From contig JASHTZ010000383.1 in assembly GCA_030040295.1 (NCBI GenBank), positions 1 to 12,251 of the forward strand: DNA of 12,251 nt, given 5' to 3'. Under the pieces are notes generated by a model. It worked only from the letters and a program-made list of their open reading frames with translations. It was not told the origin of the DNA and did not search any database. This DNA is from Terriglobia bacterium. GTDB taxonomy: Bacteria > Acidobacteriota > Terriglobia > UBA7540. Within the stretch, counting starts at the first letter, position 1. Each line of letters starts with the position of its first letter. The translations under genes were made by a program, and so were the position numbers. Below, one piece after another: positions 1 to 6,610 of the stretch.

Positions 1-1633
1 TCTCACCGGTGGGCTCTTCGGCGAGAAGGGTCTCAATATTTCCCCCTTCCGAGGAAACAATCCGGTTCTTTCCCGGCTGGCCCGGGGAGAGGCTGTGGAA
101 CGCAAGGCGCTTGCTGTCGGGCGACCAGGCGAAGTTGAAAGCCTGCAAGGGAGCATAGGTTAATTGCAGGTGCTCGCTGCCATCCGGGCGGGCCCGCCAC
201 AGGTACTGGTTGGCATCAACGTAGGCAATCCACTTCCGGTCCGGCGACCACACCGGCCCTCCCGGCAGCGTTGGCTGGAGGGGCACGAATTGGCGCAAAG
301 CGCCGTCGTAGCGCACCACCTCCTGCGTGGGGCCGCCGCTCACCACGTAAATGCGCCGCCCGCTTGGGTCCACCACGTAGTTGGCGATTTCAGACGGTGC
401 GGCGTATACCTCCGTAGGCTCTGGGCGATGGAACGGCAAGAAGCCCTTCATTTCCGGCAGCGCCCAAATCCCCGTATGGGAATGAAAAGATTCGCAGAAT
501 AAATAATACTTCCCGTCGGGAGTCCACGTGCTCCTGCTCTGCCCTTCTCCCCAGCGCGCCCCCGGATTTTGGCGCTCCGGCAGGATGGGGTGAAGATTGC
601 TTCCATCGGATTGGATTTCCCAGATTGACATGCCGCCCTTGGCCTGATTGGTGCGCGTAAAGCGCAAGCGGCGGCCATCGGGCGACCAACAGTCCACGCC
701 CCCGCCGGGGTCCGCAAGCTTTCGGACGCCGGAGCCGTCAGAGTTGGCCACATAAAGGACCCCATCCTCCCCCTCGAAGGCAATTCTGGTGCCATCGGGC
801 GACCATTTGGCAGACTTGGCCTTGAGATCGCCCACCCGCCGAGGCGACCCGCCCGTTAGCGGCAAGGTCCACAACTGTTTCGGGTCGCTCCGCGATTCAA
901 AGCTTGCAATCAGCAACTGTGAACGGCTGGGTAAAATATCGATCGTCCAGGTATTGCGGAAGGGAGTGGGAATCTGCACCGCGTCGCCGCCGTCGAGCGC
1001 CGCCTGGGCAATGACGGCGACACCGCCTTTGTCTTCAGTAAAATAAAGACGTGTTCCGTCCGTCAACACGCTCCCCACCTGCCCCATGTGGGTAAGGCGA
1101 ACTACATGCAGAACCCGCGGCGGCGCCGTATGACTGAGATAAACCCATCCCAGCAGCCCGAGCAAGAGCGCAGCCAGCATGGCCCCCGCCTTGGCGGCCG
1201 TTCCTACCCTTCGGCGGGCCGCCTGCCCCTCGTGGTTCGGTGGATTCTCGGAGGCCTCGCCGGGCCCTTCCGTTAACGCTGCGCCCGGGGTATGCTCGCC
1301 TTTAGCCAGAGCTTCCTCCACCGGCATCACGAATCGGTATCCCCGCTTGGGAACGGTTTCAATCACATTCAAGTCGGAACGGCCTTGGGAAAGCAGCTTC
1401 CGCAGCGCGAAAATGTTCACGCTGAGGTTGCCTTCCTCTACGTTTACCCCTGGCCAAGCCTTTTCCATCAGATCCTCTCGCTCCACAAGCTTTCCATGGT
1501 TTTCCACCAGGATGGAGAGGATCAAAACCGCCTTGGGAGTCATGGGAACGAGCCTCCCATCACGCAGAAGCACTCTTTGCGTGAGGTCGAAGCGGAAGGG
1601 ACCAAAATTGAACAACTTGGCCGGTTCGGACAT
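1..1633 (-). CDS. CadC-like winged-helix regulator with PD40/TolB-like propeller, C-terminus cut by window edge
   Basis: Reading leftwards from ATG at 1633 gives 544 open codons with no stop before the edge. Residues about 7-104 are an OmpR/PhoB-type winged-helix DNA-binding domain: an FGPFRFDL-type start, a PKA segment near 33, a recognition-helix region around 70-80 (NLSVNIFALRKLL), and the closing wing motif VPKRGYRF at 94-101. A linker rich in P, E and G follows, then one hydrophobic segment at about 149-166 and a long C-terminal part with W-S/T-P-D repeats (W277, W316, W370, W462, W503), typical of PD40/TolB-like beta-propeller blades. By analogy with CadC the propeller would lie outside the cytoplasm and pass a signal to the DNA-binding domain. 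The ligand and targets are unknown. No good Shine-Dalgarno site precedes the ATG, but the domain begins right after it, so this start is likely. Such fusions are common in Acidobacteriota. Family assignment is secure; function beyond regulation is inferred. Confidence 0.9.
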   Translation of the reverse strand, partial: MSEPAKLFNFGPFRFDLTQRVLLRDGRLVPMTPKAVLILSILVENHGKLVEREDLMEKAWPGVNVEEGNLSVNIFALRKLLSQGRSDLNVIETVPKRGYRFVMPVEEALAKGEHTPGAALTEGPGEASENPPNHEGQAARRRVGTAAKAGAMLAALLLGLLGWVYLSHTAPPRVLHVVRLTHMGQVGSVLTDGTRLYFTEDKGGVAVIAQAALDGGDAVQIPTPFRNTWTIDILPSRSQLLIASFESRSDPKQLWTLPLTGGSPRRVGDLKAKSAKWSPDGTRIAFEGEDGVLYVANSDGSGVRKLADPGGGVDCWSPDGRRLRFTRTNQAKGGMSIWEIQSDGSNLHPILPERQNPGARWGEGQSRSTWTPDGKYYLFCESFHSHTGIWALPEMKGFLPFHRPEPTEVYAAPSEIANYVVDPSGRRIYVVSGGPTQEVVRYDGALRQFVPLQPTLPGGPVWSPDRKWIAYVDANQYLWRARPDGSEHLQLTYAPLQAFNFAWSPDSKRLAFHSLSPGQPGKNRIVSSEGGNIETLLAEEPTGE

Positions 1634-1720
1634 GGTAGTTTTAAGATTTCTAAAAGATTTCTTTAAATCCAAATCCAAATTATTTCTAACTAAAATTAAA
1701 GGACTTTAGGCGAAAACCCA
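1634..1720 (-). promoter_or_regulatory. AT-rich control region of the winged-helix regulator with an 11-bp-period direct repeat
   Basis: The stretch before the regulator is far richer in A and T than its surroundings. It contains the 9-mer AAGATTTCT twice, at 1643-1651 and 1654-1662, exactly 11 bp apart, followed by two AAATCC hexamers (1666-1677). OmpR/PhoB-family winged-helix proteins commonly bind direct repeats with an 11-bp period. An autoregulatory site is therefore an attractive inference. No convincing -35/-10 pair was identified. Confidence 0.4.
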
Positions 1721-1884
1721 CCTACGATGCCTCCCGAGGGTGAGCAGAAGAGGCTTGGCTCGCTTTTTAATCAGGAAGAATTCAACATCGATTTTAGCAC
1801 CACCCCGGGACGAGTCAAGGGCTTGTCCGCCGCCAGGCTCGCAGCCATCGGCGGAGGCGAAAATAAAGAGAATGGAATTGTTCA

Positions 1885-2232
1885 ATGCCGCACTCGAACA
1901 TGGCCCTGGCGCAGAATTTTTTTGCCGCGCTGGTAAGCAAGAACTTTAACGCGCTCCCGCTCGCCGCGGACATTGTGATGGAGAGCCCCATCAGTCCGCG
2001 GCTGAGCGGCCTTGAATCCGTGCTCGAGTTCCTGGAAGGCCTGGCCTCGGTTACCAAGGAGGTTTGCCTGCTGGATTCTTTCGGAGAGGGCAACAAGCTC
2101 GCTGTCGAGTTCGAACTCAAGACTGCCGAGGGGGTCATTGCGGGCTTCGAGTGCTTCGAAATCGTCGACGGCCAAATCAAGAGGATGCGGCCGTACTTTG
2201 ATGCGCGCCCGCTCCTGGGGAGCGCCACTTAG
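1885..2232 (+). CDS. SnoaL-like / nuclear transport factor 2 family protein
   Basis: This 115-residue protein has the outline of a small SnoaL/NTF2-fold (cystatin-like alpha+beta) domain. An N-terminal helix (ALAQNFFAALVSKNF) is followed by the loop LSGLESVLEFLEGLA, matching the 'G-x-x-x-v-x-x-f' helix of the family, then paired beta strands (KLAVEFELKT, VIAGFECFEI). It ends with DGQIKRMRPYFD at about 94-105, a hallmark of the SnoaL-like group, in which the pocket-lining strand ends in '-yfD'. Members include polyketide cyclases, isomerases and many uncharacterised ligand-binding proteins, so no substrate can be named. ATG 1885 has a weak purine-rich stretch (AAAGAGAATGG) upstream, and ATG 1900 is an alternative start. 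The gene diverges from the regulator on its left and converges on the SDR gene on its right. Confidence 0.75.
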   Translation: MPHSNMALAQNFFAALVSKNFNALPLAADIVMESPISPRLSGLESVLEFLEGLASVTKEVCLLDSFGEGNKLAVEFELKTAEGVIAGFECFEIVDGQIKRMRPYFDARPLLGSAT

Positions 2233-2280
2233 CCCGGATTATTCATGAATTTCTTGTAGCGACCGTGGGGGAAAAGAGTT

Positions 2281-2412
2281 TCTCACCGAGCCCGCCGAGT
2301 CAACAGAGGGCACGGAGAGAACCCTGAAAACTTCTCTGTGCACTCTGCGAGCTGTCGGTTCGCTGATTCCGCCGGTTAAAGACTCCGTGAACTCAGCGTG
2401 AACCTCACGAAG
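2281..2412. repeat. Palindromic ACAGAG/CTCTGT-type intergenic repeat, version 1 (degenerate)
   Basis: This element lies between the convergent SnoaL-like and SDR genes. A stem can form from CAGAG (2304-2308) plus GCAC..AGAGAA (2310-2321) against TTCTCTGTGC (2332-2341) plus CTCTG (2343-2347), with a two-base bulge and a loop of about 10 nt. The flanks carry CTCACC at 2282 and CCTCAC at 2403, echoing the ends of the related element at 4908-4974. It may double as a bidirectional terminator, although it lacks a T-run. Dispersed intergenic repeats of this wording are familiar in several soil phyla (from memory). Confidence 0.55.
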
Positions 2413-2418
2413 GGGCGA

Positions 2419-3246
2419 CTACGTTTGATCGGGCTTCTGTAGCCTCGCCCGTTCACGCCGCAAACCGGCCGGTCCATTGGTCAGCGCAAAGTGCAGAACA
2501 CTTCGCGGCAACATGCGCGCACACGCGGCGAGCAGTTTGTACCGGAGCCCCGGCACGACAAAAAGTTTTCCCTTCTCCAGCCCCCGCAGCGATTGATCCA
2601 CAACATCCTCCGCAGTCATCCACCACTTGCTCGAAATAAAGCCGCGCCCGGTTCCCAGAACATCGTGGAACTCCGTCATCGTAAACCCCGGACACAGCGC
2701 CTGCACGCGGACATGCGAGCCGGCGTTCTTCAGCTCGAGGTAGAGACCTTCGGTGAAACAGTTCATCCAGGCTTTGGTGGCGTAGTAACTCGCGCCGCGC
2801 GGAGTGGGAATGAAAGCCGCGACGGAGGAAACGTTGATGATGTCGCCTTTGCCGCGCGTGGAGAAATTGCACAGCGCCGCGTGCGTCAATCGCATCGTGG
2901 CCAGCACGTGCAGGCGGTGCATAGCGTCATGGCTTTCCACCGGCCCGCCGGAAAATCGGTCGAGGGTTCCGAAGCCGGCGTTGTTCACCAGCATCTGAAG
3001 GTTATCGGCGCCGGCGAGAAACTCCTCCACCGCGCGTAAGTCCTCATCGCGCGTCAAGTCGGCGCGCAGCACGGTGCAATTGGCCTTGAATTGCCTTTCG
3101 AACAGATCGGCAAGCTGCCGCATGCGGTCCTCGCGGCGCGCCACCAGCGCCAGATCGTAACCGCGCGCCGCCAGCGTCTGCGCAAACACCGCGCCGATGC
3201 CGCTCGACGCCCCGGTGATCAATGCCAGGGGTTTCAGTTCGCTCAT
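2419..3246 (-). CDS. Short-chain dehydrogenase/reductase (DltE/COG0300-like)
   Basis: From ATG 3246 this is a 275-residue classical SDR. The Rossmann cofactor motif TGASSGIG is at 11-18, NNAG at 88-91, catalytic Ser at 141 (NVSSVAAF) and YYATK at 154-158, giving Tyr154 and Lys158 with the expected spacing. A PG motif (CPGFTMTEF) is at 186-193. ARR after the second strand (36-38) suggests NADP(H) preference. The substrate is unknown. The Asn of the catalytic tetrad, normally in an 'NVLA' segment, appears as His113 (LHVLATMRLTHA). An in-frame GTG at 3279 would add 11 residues, but the fold begins right after ATG 3246, which has AGGA- and AAGG-type purine stretches upstream. The gene starts 33 bp after the MFS stop and is clearly co-transcribed with it. 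The pairing suggests oxidation or reduction of a compound that the exporter handles, which is inference. Confidence 0.9.
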   Translation of the reverse strand: MSELKPLALITGASSGIGAVFAQTLAARGYDLALVARREDRMRQLADLFERQFKANCTVLRADLTRDEDLRAVEEFLAGADNLQMLVNNAGFGTLDRFSGGPVESHDAMHRLHVLATMRLTHAALCNFSTRGKGDIINVSSVAAFIPTPRGASYYATKAWMNCFTEGLYLELKNAGSHVRVQALCPGFTMTEFHDVLGTGRGFISSKWWMTAEDVVDQSLRGLEKGKLFVVPGLRYKLLAACARMLPRSVLHFALTNGPAGLRRERARLQKPDQT

Positions 3247-3279
3247 GAGCCTTAATTCCTGCTCCCAACTCCTCTGCAC

Positions 3280-4575
3280 TTATACCGTCGGCTCGCCGTG
3301 CACTTGCACTTCCTCAGGTTCGATGCTCAGGGACTGCGGCTCGGGAAGCTTTCCTTTCCAATTGGCCCAACCCCAGAAGATGGCGGTGGTGGAGCTCAGG
3401 ATTCCCGCCACAAATCCAATGGTGCGCGGACTCTCATACTCCGACGCAACGCCAGCCCCCGTCATGGAGCCGATCATCGTGGACCACACCAGCGATTCCA
3501 CCGTTGAGAACACCCGGCCGCGGAATTCATCCGGAACCCGCCGCAGCAATTGCGAGGTATTCAATACGGAACTGATCGCCACGCCGGCGCGTGAGAGGGC
3601 GATGAAGAACAATGCCCAGGCGAAGCTGCCCATCTGGCTGAAGATCACGTAGGCGCCCCCATGAATAATGTAGCAAATGGAAATGGTGCGCTTGTAACCG
3701 CGGAAGCTGATGCGTTTGCCCAGGAAGTGACCGACGGCTCCGCCCACCAGTAAGCCCACGCCCGCGGCGCCATACACCATGCCGATTCCCGCCGGGCCGC
3801 GGTTGAAAACCTGCTCGCCAAAAAGGGTGAAGAGAATCTGCGCGGCGCCTCCGCCCGTGGCCCAGCCCACGCCCACCAGGCCGATCCCCAATATCAGCGG
3901 TGACGAGCGCATGTAGCGCAGGCCTTCCTTGTACTCGTGCCAGGGCCTCACCACTTGCTCCTCCGTCAGCGCCTGGCGGCGCCGGGCGCGAAAGGTGCCC
4001 GGCACGCGCAATTGCCAGATGCAAAGCGCCGATCCGACGAAGGAGAGCGAATTCAACACGAATGCCCACTTGTAACCGAGGCTCGCGGCGCTGATTCCGG
4101 CCACGGCGCTCCCCACCGTCAGCGTCATCCACTGGGTGGTTTGCGTGAGGGAGTTTGCGGTGTGCAATTCGTTGCGCTTGGTAATGGTGGGCAGAATCGA
4201 CGTGCGGCCGCTGGTGAAAAACGGTGAGGCGAACATCAGCAGCGCGCTCAGCAGGTAGAGCAGCGAAGGCTTTGCCTGATGAACGGTGAAGACAAACGCC
4301 AGGGCCACCACGGCGCGAGTCAGGTCGCTCGCCAGCATGATGCGCTTGCGATCAAAGCGGTCGAGCACCACGCCCGCCAGCGGCCCCGCCATCACGGCGG
4401 GAATGGCGCGGGAGAGCATCACGCCGCTCACCACCAGGCCGGAGTGGGTGAGGTCCATCGCCAGGCTGAACACGGCGATGTTGTTGAAGTAGTCTCCGAT
4501 TTCGCTCACCACCTGGCCGATCCAGGTGTAGCGGTAGTTGCGGTTCCGGCGCAGAAGCTGGAAAAAATCGTTCAT
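3280..4575 (-). CDS. Major facilitator superfamily exporter, MFS_3 (EntS-like) type
   Basis: This 431-residue polytopic inner-membrane protein has about 12 hydrophobic segments. The MFS motif A region between TM2 and TM3 is GPLAGVVLDRFDRKR (64-78). A cytoplasmic central loop (about 193-224) is rich in R, K and E. The second half contains LLRRVPDEFRGRVFS (343-357), a signature shared by MFS_3 / EntS-like transporters. Relatives export siderophores, macrolides and other small hydrophobic compounds by proton antiport, so efflux is likely but the substrate cannot be named. ATG 4575 has no Shine-Dalgarno match. It overlaps the TGA of a 32-codon upstream ORF as ATGA, so coupled translation is possible. 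It is the first gene of a two-gene operon with the SDR downstream. The C-terminal 25 residues are acidic and cytoplasmic. Confidence 0.9.
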   Translation of the reverse strand: MNDFFQLLRRNRNYRYTWIGQVVSEIGDYFNNIAVFSLAMDLTHSGLVVSGVMLSRAIPAVMAGPLAGVVLDRFDRKRIMLASDLTRAVVALAFVFTVHQAKPSLLYLLSALLMFASPFFTSGRTSILPTITKRNELHTANSLTQTTQWMTLTVGSAVAGISAASLGYKWAFVLNSLSFVGSALCIWQLRVPGTFRARRRQALTEEQVVRPWHEYKEGLRYMRSSPLILGIGLVGVGWATGGGAAQILFTLFGEQVFNRGPAGIGMVYGAAGVGLLVGGAVGHFLGKRISFRGYKRTISICYIIHGGAYVIFSQMGSFAWALFFIALSRAGVAISSVLNTSQLLRRVPDEFRGRVFSTVESLVWSTMIGSMTGAGVASEYESPRTIGFVAGILSSTTAIFWGWANWKGKLPEPQSLSIEPEEVQVHGEPTV

Positions 4576-4670
4576 AATGGCGTTCGAGTTCGGGCCGAAT
4601 TCTGTTGATCTCCGCCCCGCGCCGAGCGCAGGCGCTCTGCCGGTTTGATCGGCAGAAATGCCTGCTTCAT
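4572..4670 (-). other. Possible 32-codon leader ORF overlapping the MFS start (tentative)
   Basis: ATG 4670 opens a 32-codon frame whose TGA (4574-4572) overlaps the exporter start codon as ATGA. The exporter lacks its own Shine-Dalgarno site, so reinitiation from this frame would explain how it is translated. The predicted peptide is basic and proline-containing and resembles no family I know. The frame contains the strong dyad at 4628-4665. A longer frame ending at 4667 overlaps this start in the same way, but its beginning is only translated repeat DNA. Chance overlap cannot be excluded. Confidence 0.22.
4628..4665 (-). promoter_or_regulatory. Strong 13-bp dyad in the leader of the MFS-SDR operon
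   Basis: GCAGGC (4628-4633) pairs with GCCTGC (4660-4665), and TCTGCCG (4636-4642) pairs with CGGCAGA (4650-4656), around a 7-nt loop with a small 2x3 internal loop. It lies 53-90 bp upstream of the exporter start. It could be an RNA hairpin controlling the operon or a DNA operator for a dimeric repressor. The sequence alone does not decide between these. No T-run follows it on either strand, so an intrinsic terminator is unlikely. Confidence 0.45.
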
Positions 4671-4907
4671 TTCATCAATCCGCATTTTTTCCGAAGAAGC
4701 AGGACCACGCGCGGACGCCGGCGAAAACCTGACCAGAGAAGCTCTGAATATTTTACATCAGCAATCCGGTTTGTGGCGCGGTGTTGCGGGGGGAGCGGCG
4801 ACGAGGGCCGAGCCAAGAATCGCCGCCTGGAGCTGATGAAGCGCGCCGCCTGGCAAGGAATGTCCTTCAGCACTCGGCAAGGGAGTGTGATCTGAAGAGA
4901 AGAGCTC
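4666..4907. other. Intergenic stretch without a supportable gene
   Basis: Short open frames exist on both strands here (for example 4605-4895 plus and 4667-4933 minus), but none shows a domain, a ribosome site or plausible composition. The stretch probably holds the promoter of the minus-strand MFS-SDR operon. I could not pick a confident -35/-10 pair. Confidence 0.5.
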
Positions 4908-4974
4908 TCACCACAGAGTTCACAGAGAACCACAGAGAAGTTTTATTCTTGAACCTCTCTGCGCTCTGTGGTGA
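4908..4974. repeat. Palindromic ACAGAG/CTCTGT intergenic repeat, version 2 (well preserved)
   Basis: TCACCACAGAG (4908-4918) and CTCTGTGGTGA (4964-4974) are perfect 11-bp inverted arms. Inside, AGAGA (4934-4938) faces TCTCT (4956-4960), and CACAGAGAA occurs twice with a 10-bp period (4921-4929 and 4931-4939). The element ends 10 bp before the stop codon of the enolase-superfamily gene, where it could fold in the 3' end of that transcript. The same wording appears in degenerate form at 2281-2412, so this is a dispersed element and not a gene-specific terminator. Confidence 0.75.
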
Positions 4975-4983
4975 AAGCCCTAC

Positions 4984-6225
4984 TCACCAATTCGTAATCG
5001 ATCCATCAGGCCGTTCAAAGAGCGGAACCGGGCGGCTGCGTTCGGTGATTTCCGCCGCGAGTTGCAGCGGTTTGGTGTCCAACGTGACGCCGAGGCCGGG
5101 GCGGCGGTTGGGCCACATCTTGCCGTTGCGGAAGTCGTAGCTTTCCGGCAGGTGCGGCGCGTTGGCGTGGCCGCCGCGCGACATTTCCATCAGCACAGGA
5201 CCGGAGAAGACGGCGCAGGCGTGCACCAGCGCGGCCTCAGAGACCGGACCCGTGAGGTGCGGAATCAAGCCCACGTAATGCGTCTCGCACAGCGTCTGGA
5301 TTTTCATGTACTCGGTGATGCCGCCCACGTTGGGCAGCGTGACGCGCGCGTAATCGATCAATTGCTGCTCGACGAGTTCGTTGATGTCCCACTTGCTGCC
5401 GAACTGCTCGCCCACGGCGATTGGAACTTTCACATGCTCCCGCAATTGACGATAGACGCCGGAGTTTTCCGAGCGAATCAGGTCCTCCGTGAAGTAAGGC
5501 GCGAGGGGTTCGATGAGCGTGCAGAGGCGGACGGCGTCGGGAAAATCAAATCGCGTATGAAAGTCGATGGCCCAGTCGCCGTCCTTGCCCACGCCCTCGC
5601 GAATCTCGGCGCACTCTTCGTAGGTTTTATCCACAATCTGGTGCGAATTGAACGGCTGACCCTCAGGAGGAATGGCGGTGGCATAACGAAAAGCTCTAAA
5701 GCCCGCCGCGAGGCAGGCGCGCGCCTGCTCCTTCAGCGTGCCCTCGTAGGGGAAACCGGTGGAGTAGCATTCCAGGTGGTCGCGCGAAAGGCCTCCCAAC
5801 AATTCATAAACGGGAACGCCCAGGGCTTTGCCTTTGATGTCCCACAGCGCCAGGTCAAGCGCGCCCAGCGCGTCCAGTTTCTCGCGGCCCGCCGGGTAAA
5901 AGTAGCCGCGAAACATCATCTGCCAAAGGTGATCGATGCGCGAGGGGTCTTCACCAATCAGCATGGCGCCGCATTGCACGACGGTATCCTTGCTGCCGCC
6001 CTCGCCCACGCCGGTAATCCCCTGGTCGGTCTCGATGGTCACGATGTGGGAGCTTTGATTGAAGAGATTGTTGGAAAGGGGATTCCGGTAAAAGCGCACA
6101 CGTGTAATTTTCATGGGTGGCGGCTCGGGCGCGGGGAGCGGCGGCGTTGCCCCAGCCAGCGTGGATGCTCCACCTCCCGCGGCCAGTTGAATACCGGCCA
6201 GTTGAATGAATGACCGACGTTTCAT
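4984..6225 (-). CDS. Tat-signalled enolase-superfamily (MR/MLE) sugar-acid dehydratase, galactonate dehydratase-like
   Basis: This 413-residue protein belongs to the mandelate racemase/muconate lactonizing enzyme group. Residues 1-37 form a twin-arginine signal (KRRSFIQLAG, an Ala/Gly-rich core, then a Pro-rich linker), suggesting export in folded form or membrane anchoring. The N-terminal capping domain spans about 38-150. The barrel carries metal ligands D221 (in DFH), E247 (in TED) and E273 (in GEQ), with candidate acid/base histidines H223 and H323 (in PHLTGP). The spacings (2, 26, 26, 50) equal those I recall for E. coli D-galactonate dehydratase (D183, H185, E209, E235, H285). Dehydration of an aldonic or related sugar acid to a 2-keto-3-deoxy product is therefore likely, but the substrate is not determined, and the usual EEP motif is TEDL here. 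ATG 6225 has an ideal AGGAGG 5 bases upstream (6231-6236). It stands alone, with no transporter or aldolase beside it. Confidence 0.88.
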   Translation of the reverse strand: MKRRSFIQLAGIQLAAGGGASTLAGATPPLPAPEPPPMKITRVRFYRNPLSNNLFNQSSHIVTIETDQGITGVGEGGSKDTVVQCGAMLIGEDPSRIDHLWQMMFRGYFYPAGREKLDALGALDLALWDIKGKALGVPVYELLGGLSRDHLECYSTGFPYEGTLKEQARACLAAGFRAFRYATAIPPEGQPFNSHQIVDKTYEECAEIREGVGKDGDWAIDFHTRFDFPDAVRLCTLIEPLAPYFTEDLIRSENSGVYRQLREHVKVPIAVGEQFGSKWDINELVEQQLIDYARVTLPNVGGITEYMKIQTLCETHYVGLIPHLTGPVSEAALVHACAVFSGPVLMEMSRGGHANAPHLPESYDFRNGKMWPNRRPGLGVTLDTKPLQLAAEITERSRPVPLFERPDGSITNW

Positions 6226-6230
6226 GGAAC

Positions 6231-6296
6231 CCTCCTAAATGCCCGCAAGAGAAATCGTTGCGGGCAGGCACATCCTCCCGCAAGTCGCGGGTGAGG
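6231..6296 (-). promoter_or_regulatory. Leader of the enolase-superfamily gene: competing stems, tiny ORF and AGGAGG site
   Basis: AGGAGG (6236-6231) precedes ATG 6225. Directly upstream, GCCCGCAA (6241-6248) pairs perfectly with TTGCGGGC (6258-6265). The TTGCGGG copy can instead pair with CCCGCAA at 6277-6283, and CCCGC (6277-6281) can also pair with GCGGG (6287-6291). The stems are mutually exclusive in a 1-2, 2-3, 3-4 pattern. A 12-codon ORF (ATG 6273 to TAG 6237-6235) crosses the stems and ends on the Shine-Dalgarno site. This could be an RNA switch, or simply a tandem palindromic repeat that landed in the leader. Confidence 0.4.
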
Positions 6297-6527
6297 ACAC
6301 TCGCCCTACAAAGGGTATAAGGTAACGTTCTGAAATCCTCTGGACAAGTAATTTTGATAGGGGGGCGCGATGGGGCGGGGCGTCTTACCCCCAAATTGTC
6401 ATGGAAAGCTGCCCGGTGCCATCCGTTCCCCAACCTTGAAGAATTTTCTCAATCAAGGAAATTTTGCTCTCATCCACCAAGCCTCTCTGCCCTGCCACCG
6501 CGCGTAATTCAACTGAATCAAAGCACT
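6297..6527. other. Divergent intergenic region between the enolase-superfamily and coiled-coil genes
   Basis: No gene is supportable here. Promoters for both flanking genes should lie in this stretch. A purine-rich run of G and C at about 6360-6385 has no recognisable role. Confidence 0.5.
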
Positions 6528-6533
6528 TATAAT
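6528..6533 (+). promoter_or_regulatory. Putative -10 box (TATAAT) of the coiled-coil protein gene
   Basis: A perfect TATAAT hexamer lies 77 bases before ATG 6611, in the right direction. No good -35 box is found 16-18 bases upstream, so this is a weak promoter call. A transcript from here would have a leader of about 70 nt. Confidence 0.35.
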
Positions 6534-6610
6534 TTTGTGGGGATGGCCCTTCATGTGCCTCTCGTGGGTATGCCTTCGTCTGAAAGGCAAATCGCCAAGG
6601 GGAGGAGACC

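Noticed and set aside
1727..1949. Two overlapping 69-codon plus-strand frames before the SnoaL-like gene
   Set aside because: They overlap each other and the start of the real gene, show no domain, and lie in what should be leader DNA.
4921..4939. CACAGAGAA repeated with a 10-bp period, considered as a CRISPR-like array
   Set aside because: Only two short copies without spacers, inside a palindromic intergenic element.
5062..6213. Long open frame (383 codons) on the plus strand
   Set aside because: It lies entirely antisense to the enolase-superfamily gene, has no domain pattern and is rich in Arg, Val and Ala. It arises from codon bias of the real gene.
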